From Kuafuiihalomonas sp964473255 (GTDB taxonomy: Bacteria > Myxococcota > Kuafuiibacteriia > Kuafuiibacteriales > Kuafuiibacteriaceae), in the NCBI GenBank assembly GCA_964473255.1, contig CAYYOT010000008.1:1-64000 (forward strand): a DNA stretch of 64,000 nt. The letters run 5' to 3'. Within the stretch, counting starts at the first letter, position 1. Every line of letters starts with the position of its first letter. Below the pieces are notes generated by a model. The model was not told where the DNA came from. It searched no databases and was given only the letters and a program-made list of their open reading frames with translations. Both the position numbers and the translations under genes were made by a program. Shown one piece after another: positions 19,332 to 27,543 of the stretch.

Positions 19332-20408
19332 TCAATCCTTGCTAACCGCGGCCGCTGGGCCATTTTTCGCGAGATCGTCCGCGATGCTCTGCACGAGCTT
19401 GTCGCGACAGCAACGTTCGGCGACCCGGATCGCATTCCTGATCGCTCGCGGTCCTGACCGTCCGTGAGCCTTGATACACAGTCGATCGAAGCCAAGTACG
19501 GGAGCCCCCCCATACTGCTGCCAATCCGTGACCTCTTTGAGCCGATTTATCCCGCTGCGTAAAAGCCAAAGCGCCATCCGCCAAGTGAACCGACTGCGGT
19601 AGGCGTAATGGGCGAGCCCCATCATGGTCTCGGAGACGCCCTCCAGCATCTTCAGGGTGATGTTGCCGGTAAAGCCGTCGCAGACGACGACGTCGGCGAC
19701 GCCCTGCGGGAGGTGGATCGGCTCCACGTTGCCCACGAAACGAACCCGCGGATCGTCCTTCAGCATCCTGTGCGCCTCTACGACCTCGGGGGGGCCTTTG
19801 TTGGCTTCGGTGCCGTTGGAGAGCAAGGCGACCTGCGGGTGATCGTTCGTGCTGACGACGCGGGCGTACGCCGTCCCCATGAGTCCGAACGCGACCAGAT
19901 CCTCGGCCCGGACCCGCACGGTGGCGCCTGCGTCGAGGAGCAGCGCGAACGGGTCGCGCTTTTCTCCTCGACGGCGAGCCGTCGGAATCACGGCCGCCAG
20001 GGCAGCCCGGCGGACGCCGGCCAACATCGAAAAGTTCTGAGCACAGGCGAGGACGGCGGCCCCCGTATTGCCCGCGGTGACCAGGGCTTCGGGACCTCCG
20101 TCCTGGGCTACCAACCGTGCGGCGACGGGAAGGGATGCGTCGGGCCTAGCAAGGAGCGCCTCTCGTGGAGAAGCTTCCATGGAAATGGCGCTCTCGGCCG
20201 AGTGCACGTCGAGGCGGGTCTCGTCGTGCGGGACCTGTCGGAGCTCGGCCAGGATCCGGTCTCGGTCGCCCACGACCAGGATCTGGGCGCCCGTCGTGAG
20301 CGAGGCTTCGGCGGCCCCGCGGACGATGGCCCCGGGCGCGTCGTCGCCGCCCATGGCATCGACGGCGATCACGGGGTCATCGGAGCTGCGGGTATCGGAT
20401 GTCGCCAT
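19332..20408 (-). CDS. plsX: Phosphate acyltransferase PlsX
   Basis: The 358-residue protein starts with the PlsX signature IAVDAMGGDDAPGAIV and contains VTAGNTGA and the NGTEANKG and GFTGNITLKMLEG segments. PlsX converts acyl-ACP to acyl-phosphate for PlsY, the first committed step of phosphatidic acid synthesis in most bacteria; it is a peripheral membrane enzyme. Length is typical. In many genomes plsX sits between rpmF and fabH; here neither is adjacent, so the locus has been rearranged. The ATG at 20408 is divergent from the diguanylate cyclase gene. Confidence 0.96.
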   Translation of the reverse strand: MATSDTRSSDDPVIAVDAMGGDDAPGAIVRGAAEASLTTGAQILVVGDRDRILAELRQVPHDETRLDVHSAESAISMEASPREALLARPDASLPVAARLVAQDGGPEALVTAGNTGAAVLACAQNFSMLAGVRRAALAAVIPTARRRGEKRDPFALLLDAGATVRVRAEDLVAFGLMGTAYARVVSTNDHPQVALLSNGTEANKGPPEVVEAHRMLKDDPRVRFVGNVEPIHLPQGVADVVVCDGFTGNITLKMLEGVSETMMGLAHYAYRSRFTWRMALWLLRSGINRLKEVTDWQQYGGAPVLGFDRLCIKAHGRSGPRAIRNAIRVAERCCRDKLVQSIADDLAKNGPAAAVSKD

Positions 20409-20533
20409 GAGTACGATGGTTCAGCATCCGTTACTCCATCAGCCTACCCATCACCACATTATGCTTTCACCACTGGGAGGCGACGGCGACTCGCTCCCGC
20501 GATCCTCATGCGTTAAGACATTTTGAGGGTTTG

Positions 20534-21514
20534 GTGACGGGACCGGAACAGACCGCCACTCCGGGGCGGGAGCGGCAGGCCCAGAGGGTCCAGGTTGCGC
20601 TGCTCTTCGCATCGGCGAGCGTACTGGGCGCGGTCACCGTACTGGTCGCCGCCCAGAGCTTCGTAGGGCCGTCGGCTTCCAGTGCGGTCGCGGCCGTGGT
20701 CGTCGCGATGGCGGTCATGATGGGAGTCGCTGGATACTTCCTCGCTACGCGGCTCGGAAGTCGCGGGGTTCACCTGGCCGGCATGGGAGAAGTGTCTTCG
20801 TATACGCGCGGACTCGAAGCCGCGGTCAACGAGCGTACCGCCGAACTCGAAGCCGCCAACAAAGAGCTTCAGCGTCTGGCGACGACCGACGGGCTCACCG
20901 GACTCCTGAACCACCGCGCCTTTCAGGAGGTCCTCGCCTTCGAGCTGTTGCGGGCGCAGCGGCACCCTCGGAGTCTGGTCCTCTGCATGTTGGACATCGA
21001 CCACTTCAAGACCTTCAATGACGGCCTAGGGCACCCCGCCGGTGATGAGGTCCTGCGGAGCGTAGCCAAGCTTCTCGAGGAGCGGCTGCGGGCCATCGAC
21101 ATCGTGGCTCGCTATGGCGGAGAGGAGTTTGCCATCATCCTGCTGGATAGCAGTGCCGAGGATGGCCTGCGGACGGCCAACAAGATCCGTGATGTCTTCC
21201 GCGATCGCCCGTTTCCCGGTGAAGAGAACCAGCCGAGCGGGAAATTGACGGTCAGCGTTGGTGTCGCGGCGTATCCCGAGCATGCACAGACGCAACCGGA
21301 GTTGATCGAGATGGCGGACATCGCGCTGTACGAAGCCAAACGACGCGGCCGCGACCAGGCCGTGTGTTACCAGCCGGGGATTCCACCGCGGACGCGAACC
21401 GGTGACCTCGATGGCCGGTCCCGGCGGCGGGCCGATCTCACTCCGGGTCCCGAAGGTCCAGGATCGGCCAGCGCATCTCCCGAGCCGCCCGACGAAGGCG
21501 ACGGTCGGGATTGA
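20534..21514 (+). CDS. Membrane diguanylate cyclase (GGDEF)
   Basis: The 326-residue product has two membrane helices near the N-terminus (about 21-41 and 51-71), a short coiled coil (about 90-115) and a GGDEF domain. The catalytic motif is GGEEF at 195-199, with the metal-binding aspartates in LDIDHFK. An RxxD inhibitory site (186-189) lies exactly five residues upstream, so product inhibition by c-di-GMP is expected. I start at GTG 20534, preceded by GAGGG, rather than at the adjacent TTG. The C-terminal 50 residues are Pro/Arg-rich and disordered. The 3' end overlaps the convergent HAD gene by 77 bases. Confidence 0.92.
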   Translation: MTGPEQTATPGRERQAQRVQVALLFASASVLGAVTVLVAAQSFVGPSASSAVAAVVVAMAVMMGVAGYFLATRLGSRGVHLAGMGEVSSYTRGLEAAVNERTAELEAANKELQRLATTDGLTGLLNHRAFQEVLAFELLRAQRHPRSLVLCMLDIDHFKTFNDGLGHPAGDEVLRSVAKLLEERLRAIDIVARYGGEEFAIILLDSSAEDGLRTANKIRDVFRDRPFPGEENQPSGKLTVSVGVAAYPEHAQTQPELIEMADIALYEAKRRGRDQAVCYQPGIPPRTRTGDLDGRSRRRADLTPGPEGPGSASASPEPPDEGDGRD

Positions 21515-22112
21515 CGGCCGCGGGCCGTCCGACCACGGCGAGCATCGGGTAGTCGGAGTAGCTGTCAGAAAACGCATGACACTCGAGTAGGTCGAGTTCG
21601 TGATCCCGAGCGTACTCCTGCAGTAGGCGGGCTTTGGCTGCACTGGCGACCAAGGGCCGGACCAGACGTCCGGTCGCTACTCCATCACGAAACTCGAGCC
21701 GGTTGGCGATGATGTCTTCGATGCCCAGGGCCCGAGCGAGTGGGGCCACCAGGAAGTCGAGGCTGCCGCTGACGAGCACTTGCCGCAGACCGCGCTTGCG
21801 TCCGGTCCTCACGAGGTCTTTGGCGCCCGGGTAGATCGCCGGCTCCAGGACCTTGTCGAAGTGCTCGTCGGCGAGCTCCAAGAGATTGTCTTCGTACGAG
21901 CCCTTGAAAGACGCAAAGAGCATCTCGTTGAACGCCACCCGCGAAAATCGATCCACGATGGCGAAGGCCGGAATACGAGCCACGCCCATGGCGGTCTTGA
22001 CGACGGCCTCGGGAATCGACGGCTCCTGGGCGGCGAGGAAGAGGAAAGAATGGACGAGATTGGTACTCACCAACGTACCGTCCATGTCGAAGAAGGCCGC
22101 CGCCTGAGTCAT
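21438..22112 (-). CDS. HAD-superfamily hydrolase (SerB-like, class IB)
   Basis: The 224-residue product has motif I DMDGTL near residue 10, motif II in VLVSGS, and a C-terminal acidic motif with DSYSDYPML. This pattern is typical of HAD-IB phosphatases such as SerB and related phospholipid or phosphoserine phosphatases. The ATG at 22112 overlaps the stop of the upstream LarA-like gene (ATGA), so the two are coupled; a second ATG five codons upstream is less likely. Substrate unknown. A serine-pathway role is conceivable since serC lies in this window, but it is not adjacent. Confidence 0.85.
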   Translation of the reverse strand: MTQAAAFFDMDGTLVSTNLVHSFLFLAAQEPSIPEAVVKTAMGVARIPAFAIVDRFSRVAFNEMLFASFKGSYEDNLLELADEHFDKVLEPAIYPGAKDLVRTGRKRGLRQVLVSGSLDFLVAPLARALGIEDIIANRLEFRDGVATGRLVRPLVASAAKARLLQEYARDHELDLLECHAFSDSYSDYPMLAVVGRPAAVNPDRRLRRAAREMRWPILDLRDPE

Positions 22113-23698
22113 GGTGTCACGTCGCACATCAAGATCGACGGGATGTGAAGCATCGTTATGTCGGGGTTGGGACGGGTCAGATCCTTCGAACGTTCAATGG
22201 CATCGTGGAGGGTGGGGGCCGTTTCCCAGCCCATGATCTCGGCTACGTGCGGCTCTTCGGCGCCCACGCAGATGACGGTGCCCACCCGCGACCGCCCGGC
22301 GTCGCCCCAGTACCACATGTAAAACGGATGAGCTCCGTGGAAGGCCTTTCCTCGCCGGTACATCTCGATGTACGTCGGGTTGGTTGCGAACTCCTTCTCA
22401 TAGCGACGGTGTAGCTCGAATGAGTCCGTGGTTTCAGTCAGACACCGGTGGAAGAACTCGATGTAGCTGGGATGAACCTCTTGGTCGAACTCGTCGGGAA
22501 GGGGATGCGTGATGATCAGGACACCATCGTCCTTGAGGACGGGTGCCCCGCGATAGAGGTTGTACAGATAGCCGAGCGCCATGACCTGGACCAGGAGCGG
22601 ATTCAGGGAAGAGTTGACGTTATATGGGCTGATATACGGAATTCCGCAGATCAGGACGTCGGCCTGGTCCTTCACGGGAACGCAGTATTGTTCGAAGTTC
22701 TTTTTGAGGATCTTGTCGTGTGTGGGCTCCGTAGCTCCGGCATGAACGCCGATCAACTCGTAGGGCGATGGCACCCGATGGAAGACTTCGCGTTTCGCCG
22801 CGCGGGGTAGCTTCTTCAACGTCCACTGAAGAGATTGGAACGCCAGGCGATCGAACTCGGTGAAGTCATCCTCGTTCTTGGCCAAGAAACCGAACGCGCG
22901 ATCGTACATGCGGTTGTTGAGGGCCGTCTCTACGTGGAAGACTTTTAGCTTTTCGTCGAGGACTCGGCCAATCCGGTTTCCGCTGAAGGCCAGTTCGGAT
23001 CGCGAGGGGTCCATGTACGAATCGCAGTCGAGCATGGTCTTCGGGTTGTGGTGCGCCTTGAGTCCCTCATAGTCGGTCGTTCCGATCCCCATGGACTTGT
23101 GACCACCGTCCATCGGGACCAGGTTGATGTTCACGTAGATGGTCAGGTCGGCTTCGGCGCACAGGCGATGGGTCTTGACCACTTCCCCAAGCTCGGTCTC
23201 GCCCAGCGTAACCATGACCTTGGGGTCTTCGGCATCGTGATTGATGAAATGACGGGGGTAGAAGCGGCCGAAGATCTTTGGGCCGACCACGCGCTTCATT
23301 TCGTCTGGCGTCATCCGGCGGTGAAGAGCGTTCGCGATCAGCAAGTCGATGTCGTCGACGCCGTGATCGCCCAAGATCTGGAGGAGGATCGTCAAGACGC
23401 GCTGGCGCACGTCGGGCTGCCGCATCTGCGGGAGAGGCAGCGAGATGTCGTCCATCACGATCGTCACCTTCATCGAAGGTGAAAGATGGGCGTACAGCGG
23501 CTCCATCTCCTCCGGGTGGTTCAGAGCGTATCGGATCGCTGCGTCGGGATGAGGAAGCCCCCGAATGGGGGGGTTGGGGTAGATGACGCGCGTCCCGACC
23601 GGGAGGTGCTCGTGGAGGAAGTCCTCGCCGCTATGGATGATGCGCGGCGCACTATCCGTGTCGATGTAGACGATGTTGTCTTTTTCCCGCGGGATCAC
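22109..23698 (-). CDS. LarA-like (lactate racemase/DUF2088) nickel-pincer-type protein
   Basis: The 529-residue protein is recognisable by segments typical of the LarA/DUF2088 fold: VTIVMDDISLPLPQM, ANALHRRMTPDEMKR (LarA has the Ni-proximal GxHRxxT here), FINHDAEDP and DGGHKSMGIG. LarA uses a nickel-pincer nucleotide to racemise 2-hydroxyacids; this protein is about 100 residues longer than LarA and may act on another substrate. It starts at GTG 23698. It is translationally coupled to a HAD phosphatase. No larB, larC or larE genes are in the window, so cofactor supply would have to come from elsewhere. Confidence 0.75.
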   Translation of the reverse strand: MIPREKDNIVYIDTDSAPRIIHSGEDFLHEHLPVGTRVIYPNPPIRGLPHPDAAIRYALNHPEEMEPLYAHLSPSMKVTIVMDDISLPLPQMRQPDVRQRVLTILLQILGDHGVDDIDLLIANALHRRMTPDEMKRVVGPKIFGRFYPRHFINHDAEDPKVMVTLGETELGEVVKTHRLCAEADLTIYVNINLVPMDGGHKSMGIGTTDYEGLKAHHNPKTMLDCDSYMDPSRSELAFSGNRIGRVLDEKLKVFHVETALNNRMYDRAFGFLAKNEDDFTEFDRLAFQSLQWTLKKLPRAAKREVFHRVPSPYELIGVHAGATEPTHDKILKKNFEQYCVPVKDQADVLICGIPYISPYNVNSSLNPLLVQVMALGYLYNLYRGAPVLKDDGVLIITHPLPDEFDQEVHPSYIEFFHRCLTETTDSFELHRRYEKEFATNPTYIEMYRRGKAFHGAHPFYMWYWGDAGRSRVGTVICVGAEEPHVAEIMGWETAPTLHDAIERSKDLTRPNPDITMLHIPSILMCDVTP

Positions 23699-23731
23699 CG
23701 TCGTGGCTAATGAGCGGGAACGCCGTTTCAG

Positions 23732-24808
23732 TCAACCGAGGCCGAGGACGCGATGAGCTTCGCTGACCACGGTCTGGGCGTTGGAAGCGTAGCCGTCGGC
23801 CCCGGTCGTCATCCAGGAGTTGTCATCATAGGCGAAGGCCTTGCCTCCGACCAGGACCCCGACCTGGCGGTCTTCGAGCTGATGAAGCAGCGAGACGGCC
23901 TCTTTGACGGCCCGAATGTTGGCAGGTCGCGTTGCACCGATGAGCACCAAGTCGGCGTCGAAATCGAGCGTCGCTTTCGCAAAGTCGAACGGAGGAACGT
24001 CGGGCCCCATGAAGACCACGTGAAATCCCGCCATTTCCAGCACGTCGGCGGCCATTCGGACGCCGAGATCGTGCAGGTCACCCGAGATCGCGCCGGCGAG
24101 CACGGTCCGGTCGTTGGCCGGAGAGCTCCCGAGGGCAGCGTAGAGCTGACCGAGGGCGGTCTGCGTCGTGGCAGTCACGATGTGCTCCTCGGCGATCGAG
24201 AGCTCGTTGGCGTGCCAGAGGCGTCCGACCTCGGCCTGGGCCGGCGACAGGATCTTCAGATACACTTCGAGGGCACCGCGGTCTTTGGCGGCATCGAGGA
24301 CGATCTTGCACGCTCGCCGGCGGTCTCCCTCGAGGGCGGCGACCAAGTACTCGGCCGCCAGGCGGCCCTCTTCGGTGTCGGTGTCGAGGAAGCTCGACTC
24401 GGCCGCCGACGGTGCTCGGGCCACGTCGGATGCGAGCTGGATGGCTGGTTTAACTGCGGACCAGGCGTTGGAGGGCAGGTCTTCCTCCAGCACCTCCCCC
24501 AGGCGGGCGACGGCCTCCGCCAAGAATTCGGGCGCGAGGCCGCGCGTCTCGTACGATCGACGCAGCCAAGCGATCTCCTCGCTCCACGCCTGGATCGTCC
24601 CCTGTTCGACAGCGGCTTCGAGGCTGGCCACCAGACGCGACAGCTCGCGTCGGACGACGTCGAAGGAGGAGACTCCGAACCCTTGGGCCATCTGGGGACG
24701 GTTCTCTTCCAGAAGACGAGCCGCCCGAGCGGCGAGTCCGGACCGGCTTGCGTTCAGCAGACGGGCGGCGAAGCTCGCCGTCGAAGGGGCGCCACCGGCA
24801 GATTGCAC
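23732..24808 (-). CDS. HTH-less cobalamin-binding sensor protein (CarH/AerR-like)
   Basis: The 358-residue product has a helical N-terminal domain (about 1-150) that I do not recognise. A four-helix B12 cap (about 150-232) and a Rossmann B12-binding domain (about 236-358) with the D244-x-H246-x-x-G249 base-off motif follow. Within the cap, W198-H199, I205 and E208-H209 sit at the same spacing as the adenosylcobalamin-capping and light-switching residues W131/H132, V138 and E141/H142 of CarH. No MerR or other DNA-binding domain is present, as in the AerR/PpaA antirepressors. It is probably a light- or B12-responsive regulator acting through a partner protein. GTG start. Confidence 0.82.
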   Translation of the reverse strand: MQSAGGAPSTASFAARLLNASRSGLAARAARLLEENRPQMAQGFGVSSFDVVRRELSRLVASLEAAVEQGTIQAWSEEIAWLRRSYETRGLAPEFLAEAVARLGEVLEEDLPSNAWSAVKPAIQLASDVARAPSAAESSFLDTDTEEGRLAAEYLVAALEGDRRRACKIVLDAAKDRGALEVYLKILSPAQAEVGRLWHANELSIAEEHIVTATTQTALGQLYAALGSSPANDRTVLAGAISGDLHDLGVRMAADVLEMAGFHVVFMGPDVPPFDFAKATLDFDADLVLIGATRPANIRAVKEAVSLLHQLEDRQVGVLVGGKAFAYDDNSWMTTGADGYASNAQTVVSEAHRVLGLG

Positions 24809-24897
24809 CGCTACATTACGACCCGACGGTCGGCGTCTGACAACAAAACTCCTGCCCTTAGGTCCATACGTCTTCGAGAAGAGTGGCTCGACGACCG

Positions 24898-25485
24898 TCA
24901 GGGCTTGCCGCTGAAGTGGTCGGCGGGATCGGCGAAGAGCAGATTGAAGGTGGTGAGACTACCGTGGATGCGCCGCAGGAGACCGCGCAGCTCGGAGAGC
25001 GCCGGCCCTTCCAGCGTCGCTGCACCGGCTTCGGATAGAGCGTCGAGGTCCTCCCGTAAGCGTGCCACGCGGTCGAAGAGTGCCTCGATCGGAAACTCCG
25101 AGGTTCCGTCGGTCGCATCGGTGATGACGACCGTCCCCCCGCGGTACCGAGGGGCGAGCGCCCGCCCCGTCGGTGCGTGGATGTGGGCCCAAAGGTCGCG
25201 AAGCACTTCGACTTGGGACGGCGACAAGGAGCCGGGCGGCGTCGGCTGATACGGTCGAGGCGTCGCCGCTGGCACGACGCGGGCGGTGGCCGACCGTCGC
25301 TTGGCGGACAGGGGGCGGGCGGGCTCTCCGCGACCTCGATACAGATGGCAGCGTTTCAGCGTCGCGGGCACCACGCCTAGCTCGGGCCTCAGCCGACAGG
25401 CGCCCCGACTCGCATCCGCGCCGGTGCCAGATTTCCAGGCGATGCAGCTGCCGCAGACCTCGGGGTCGTCGCTCGCCTCGGACAT
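24898..25485 (-). CDS. Hypothetical protein with Cys-rich N-terminus
   Basis: Unrecognised, about 195 residues. I chose the ATG at 25485 over an upstream TTG. The N-terminus has four cysteines in a CGSC...C...C arrangement (about residues 11-46), compatible with a small zinc or iron-sulfur site. After a basic Pro-rich linker the C-terminal part has a PilZ-like look (SPRYRGGTVVITDATDG-type strands) and ends with a helical segment; I do not assert PilZ. It is 89 bases upstream of the B12 sensor gene in the same direction and may be its partner, and it is divergent from the NtrC-type regulator. Confidence 0.62.
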   Translation of the reverse strand: MSEASDDPEVCGSCIAWKSGTGADASRGACRLRPELGVVPATLKRCHLYRGRGEPARPLSAKRRSATARVVPAATPRPYQPTPPGSLSPSQVEVLRDLWAHIHAPTGRALAPRYRGGTVVITDATDGTSEFPIEALFDRVARLREDLDALSEAGAATLEGPALSELRGLLRRIHGSLTTFNLLFADPADHFSGKP

Positions 25486-25569
25486 GACATCTATCAAGCA
25501 CGGGTCGCGGCGGGGATGAAGTCACCGGCTAGGCTTGACCTAGCCGAGCTCTCCTTCGACACCCGGGAC

Positions 25570-27018
25570 ATGGACGGACGACTCCAGGATGCCCAGCTGC
25601 TCGTCGTGGACGACGAGGTCGCTCATGCGCAGTCCCTGGAGCGGTTGTTCATCCGAGAAGGAGCCCGGGTCGCCATCGCCCATTCGGGTCCCGAAGCGCT
25701 CGAAGCGCTTCGCGCCGAGGGCGCGGACATCTTGCTCGTCGACCTCATGATGCCGGAGATGACGGGACAGGAAGTCCTGCGGGCGGCTCGGGTCACACGG
25801 CCCGATGTCGAGGTGGTCGTGATGACCGCCTACGGCACGGTCGAGAACGCGGTGGAAGCGATGCGGGCGGGTGCGTACGACTTCGTTCAAAAGCCCATCA
25901 AGTCGGCGGTGATTCTCAGGACGCTCGAGCGAGCTCTCGAGCATCGGCGTCTGAAGGCGGAGAATCGCTTTCTTCGCCGCGAGCTGGCCGAGCGGGAACC
26001 CGACGGAATCCTCGGCCGCCCGATCGTCGGTCGCTCACCCGCGATGATGGAAACGTTGGAAGTGCTCCGGCAGGCCGCGCCTTCAACCGCGACGGTTCTC
26101 CTCTACGGAGAATCCGGCACCGGCAAAGAGCTCATGGCTCGGGCGCTGCATGAACATTCGCCGCGAACGGGCCAGCCGTTCGTGATCGTCAACTGTGCCG
26201 CTCTCCCGGACAACATCCTGGAGGCGGAGCTGTTCGGCTACGAGAAGGGGGCATTCACGGGTGCGGACGAACGCAAGGAGGGACGCATCGAGCGAGCGCA
26301 CGGCGGGACGCTGTTCCTAGACGAAGTCGGGGAGCTTTCTCCGCCCGTCCAGGCCAAGCTGCTCCGGCTCCTGCAGGAAGGCGAGTTCGAGCGCCTGGGC
26401 GGCACCGAGACCCATCACGTCGACTTCCGCCTGGTCGCCGCCACCAATCGCGACCTCGAGGCGAGCGTGAAGGACGGTTCGTTTCGCGAGGACCTGTACT
26501 ATCGCCTGAACGTGATCGGCATTCGGCTCCCGCCCATCCGCGAACGCCCCGAGGACATTCCGCTGCTCGCCGACCACTTCGTCCGCCGATACGCGAAGAA
26601 GAACGACAAGCTCGTGCGGGGCATCAGTCAGGAGGTGCGGCACGCGCTGTCCCGATACAGGTGGCCGGGGAACGTACGAGAGCTTGAGAACGTCGTGGAA
26701 CGGGCCGTGGTGCTCACGCGCACCGACCAGATCGAGCTCAAGGACCTGCCCCGGCCGCTGCGCGACCCGGAACCGATGCGGGGGGGAATCCGGCGCGATG
26801 GGGCGAAGGTCGTAATTCCCATCGGCAGCCGACTGGCCGAAGTCGAGCGGGTGATGATCGACGAGACCCTGAAGGAGACGGGTGGCGACAAGAGCCTCGC
26901 GGCCCAGCTCTTGGGCATCGCTGCCCGGACCATCTACCGCAAGCTCGAGGCCCAGCGAAAAGAGACGGGTGCTCCCGAGGACGCGGCAGCGGATCCGCCC
27001 GATACGAACTCAGGTTGA
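25570..27018 (+). CDS. Sigma-54-dependent response regulator (NtrC family)
   Basis: The receiver domain begins with LLVVDDE and carries the phospho-acceptor Asp in LLVDLMMPE, with VMTAYG and KPI downstream. A linker and AAA+ domain follow with Walker A GESGTGKE, the sigma-54 contact loop GAFTGA and Walker B GTLFLDEVGEL. The C-terminal Fis-type HTH (SLAAQLLGIAARTIYRKL) completes the NtrC architecture. I start at ATG 25570 (about 482 residues), which puts the receiver at the N-terminus; an ATG at 25516 would add 18 unusual residues. No histidine kinase is adjacent, so it is an orphan. It activates sigma-54 promoters that cannot be named from the window. Confidence 0.93.
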   Translation: MDGRLQDAQLLVVDDEVAHAQSLERLFIREGARVAIAHSGPEALEALRAEGADILLVDLMMPEMTGQEVLRAARVTRPDVEVVVMTAYGTVENAVEAMRAGAYDFVQKPIKSAVILRTLERALEHRRLKAENRFLRRELAEREPDGILGRPIVGRSPAMMETLEVLRQAAPSTATVLLYGESGTGKELMARALHEHSPRTGQPFVIVNCAALPDNILEAELFGYEKGAFTGADERKEGRIERAHGGTLFLDEVGELSPPVQAKLLRLLQEGEFERLGGTETHHVDFRLVAATNRDLEASVKDGSFREDLYYRLNVIGIRLPPIRERPEDIPLLADHFVRRYAKKNDKLVRGISQEVRHALSRYRWPGNVRELENVVERAVVLTRTDQIELKDLPRPLRDPEPMRGGIRRDGAKVVIPIGSRLAEVERVMIDETLKETGGDKSLAAQLLGIAARTIYRKLEAQRKETGAPEDAAADPPDTNSG

Positions 27019-27119
27019 CACCGGCATCCAACCAACCCCAAACCCCGATCGCTAGTTGATCATCGCGTCGGCTCCAGGTACGCCCGCGCTGGTCCCGATT
27101 GGGGCCGAAGGAGACATTC

Positions 27120-27455
27120 ATGGCGTTTGTGGTCGCAGAGCCCTGCATCAAGTGTAAGTACACGGATTGTGTCGACGTTTGCCCGGTCGACTGTTTTCAC
27201 GAAGGGGCGAACATGCTCGTCATCGACCCCGATGAGTGCATCGATTGCGGTGCTTGCGAGCCGGAGTGCCCCACCAACGCGATCTTCTCCGAGGACGACC
27301 TGCCCGAGAAGTGGTCCGAGTACCTGGAGATCAACAAGAATCTCACGCCGGACTGGCCGGTGATCAGCACCAAGAAGGATCCGCTCCCCGAGGCCGAGGA
27401 GTTCAAGGACGTTGAAAGCAAGCGTGCTCTCCTCGACGAGAGCGCGGGCGGCTGA
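27120..27455 (+). CDS. fdxA: 7Fe ferredoxin ([3Fe-4S][4Fe-4S]), FdxA type
   Basis: The 111-residue product matches the Azotobacter FdI/FdxA family in length and layout. Cysteines at 9, 12, 17, 21, 25, 40, 43, 46 and 50 give the classic 3Fe/4Fe ligand pattern, and the family C-terminus (DWPVISTKKDPLPEAEEF) is present. The ATG at 27120 has AAGGAG five to six bases upstream. It is a low-potential cytoplasmic electron carrier. It lies 100 bases after the NtrC-type regulator. Its redox partner cannot be told from the window. Confidence 0.96.
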   Translation: MAFVVAEPCIKCKYTDCVDVCPVDCFHEGANMLVIDPDECIDCGACEPECPTNAIFSEDDLPEKWSEYLEINKNLTPDWPVISTKKDPLPEAEEFKDVESKRALLDESAGG

Positions 27456-27543
27456 AATCGGCGGGCCTCCCTCCAAAAGACGACCGACCGTCGAGAGTCG
27501 AAGCGACCTCGAGCTCGTTGGAAGTCAGGGCGCGGGCCGCCCG

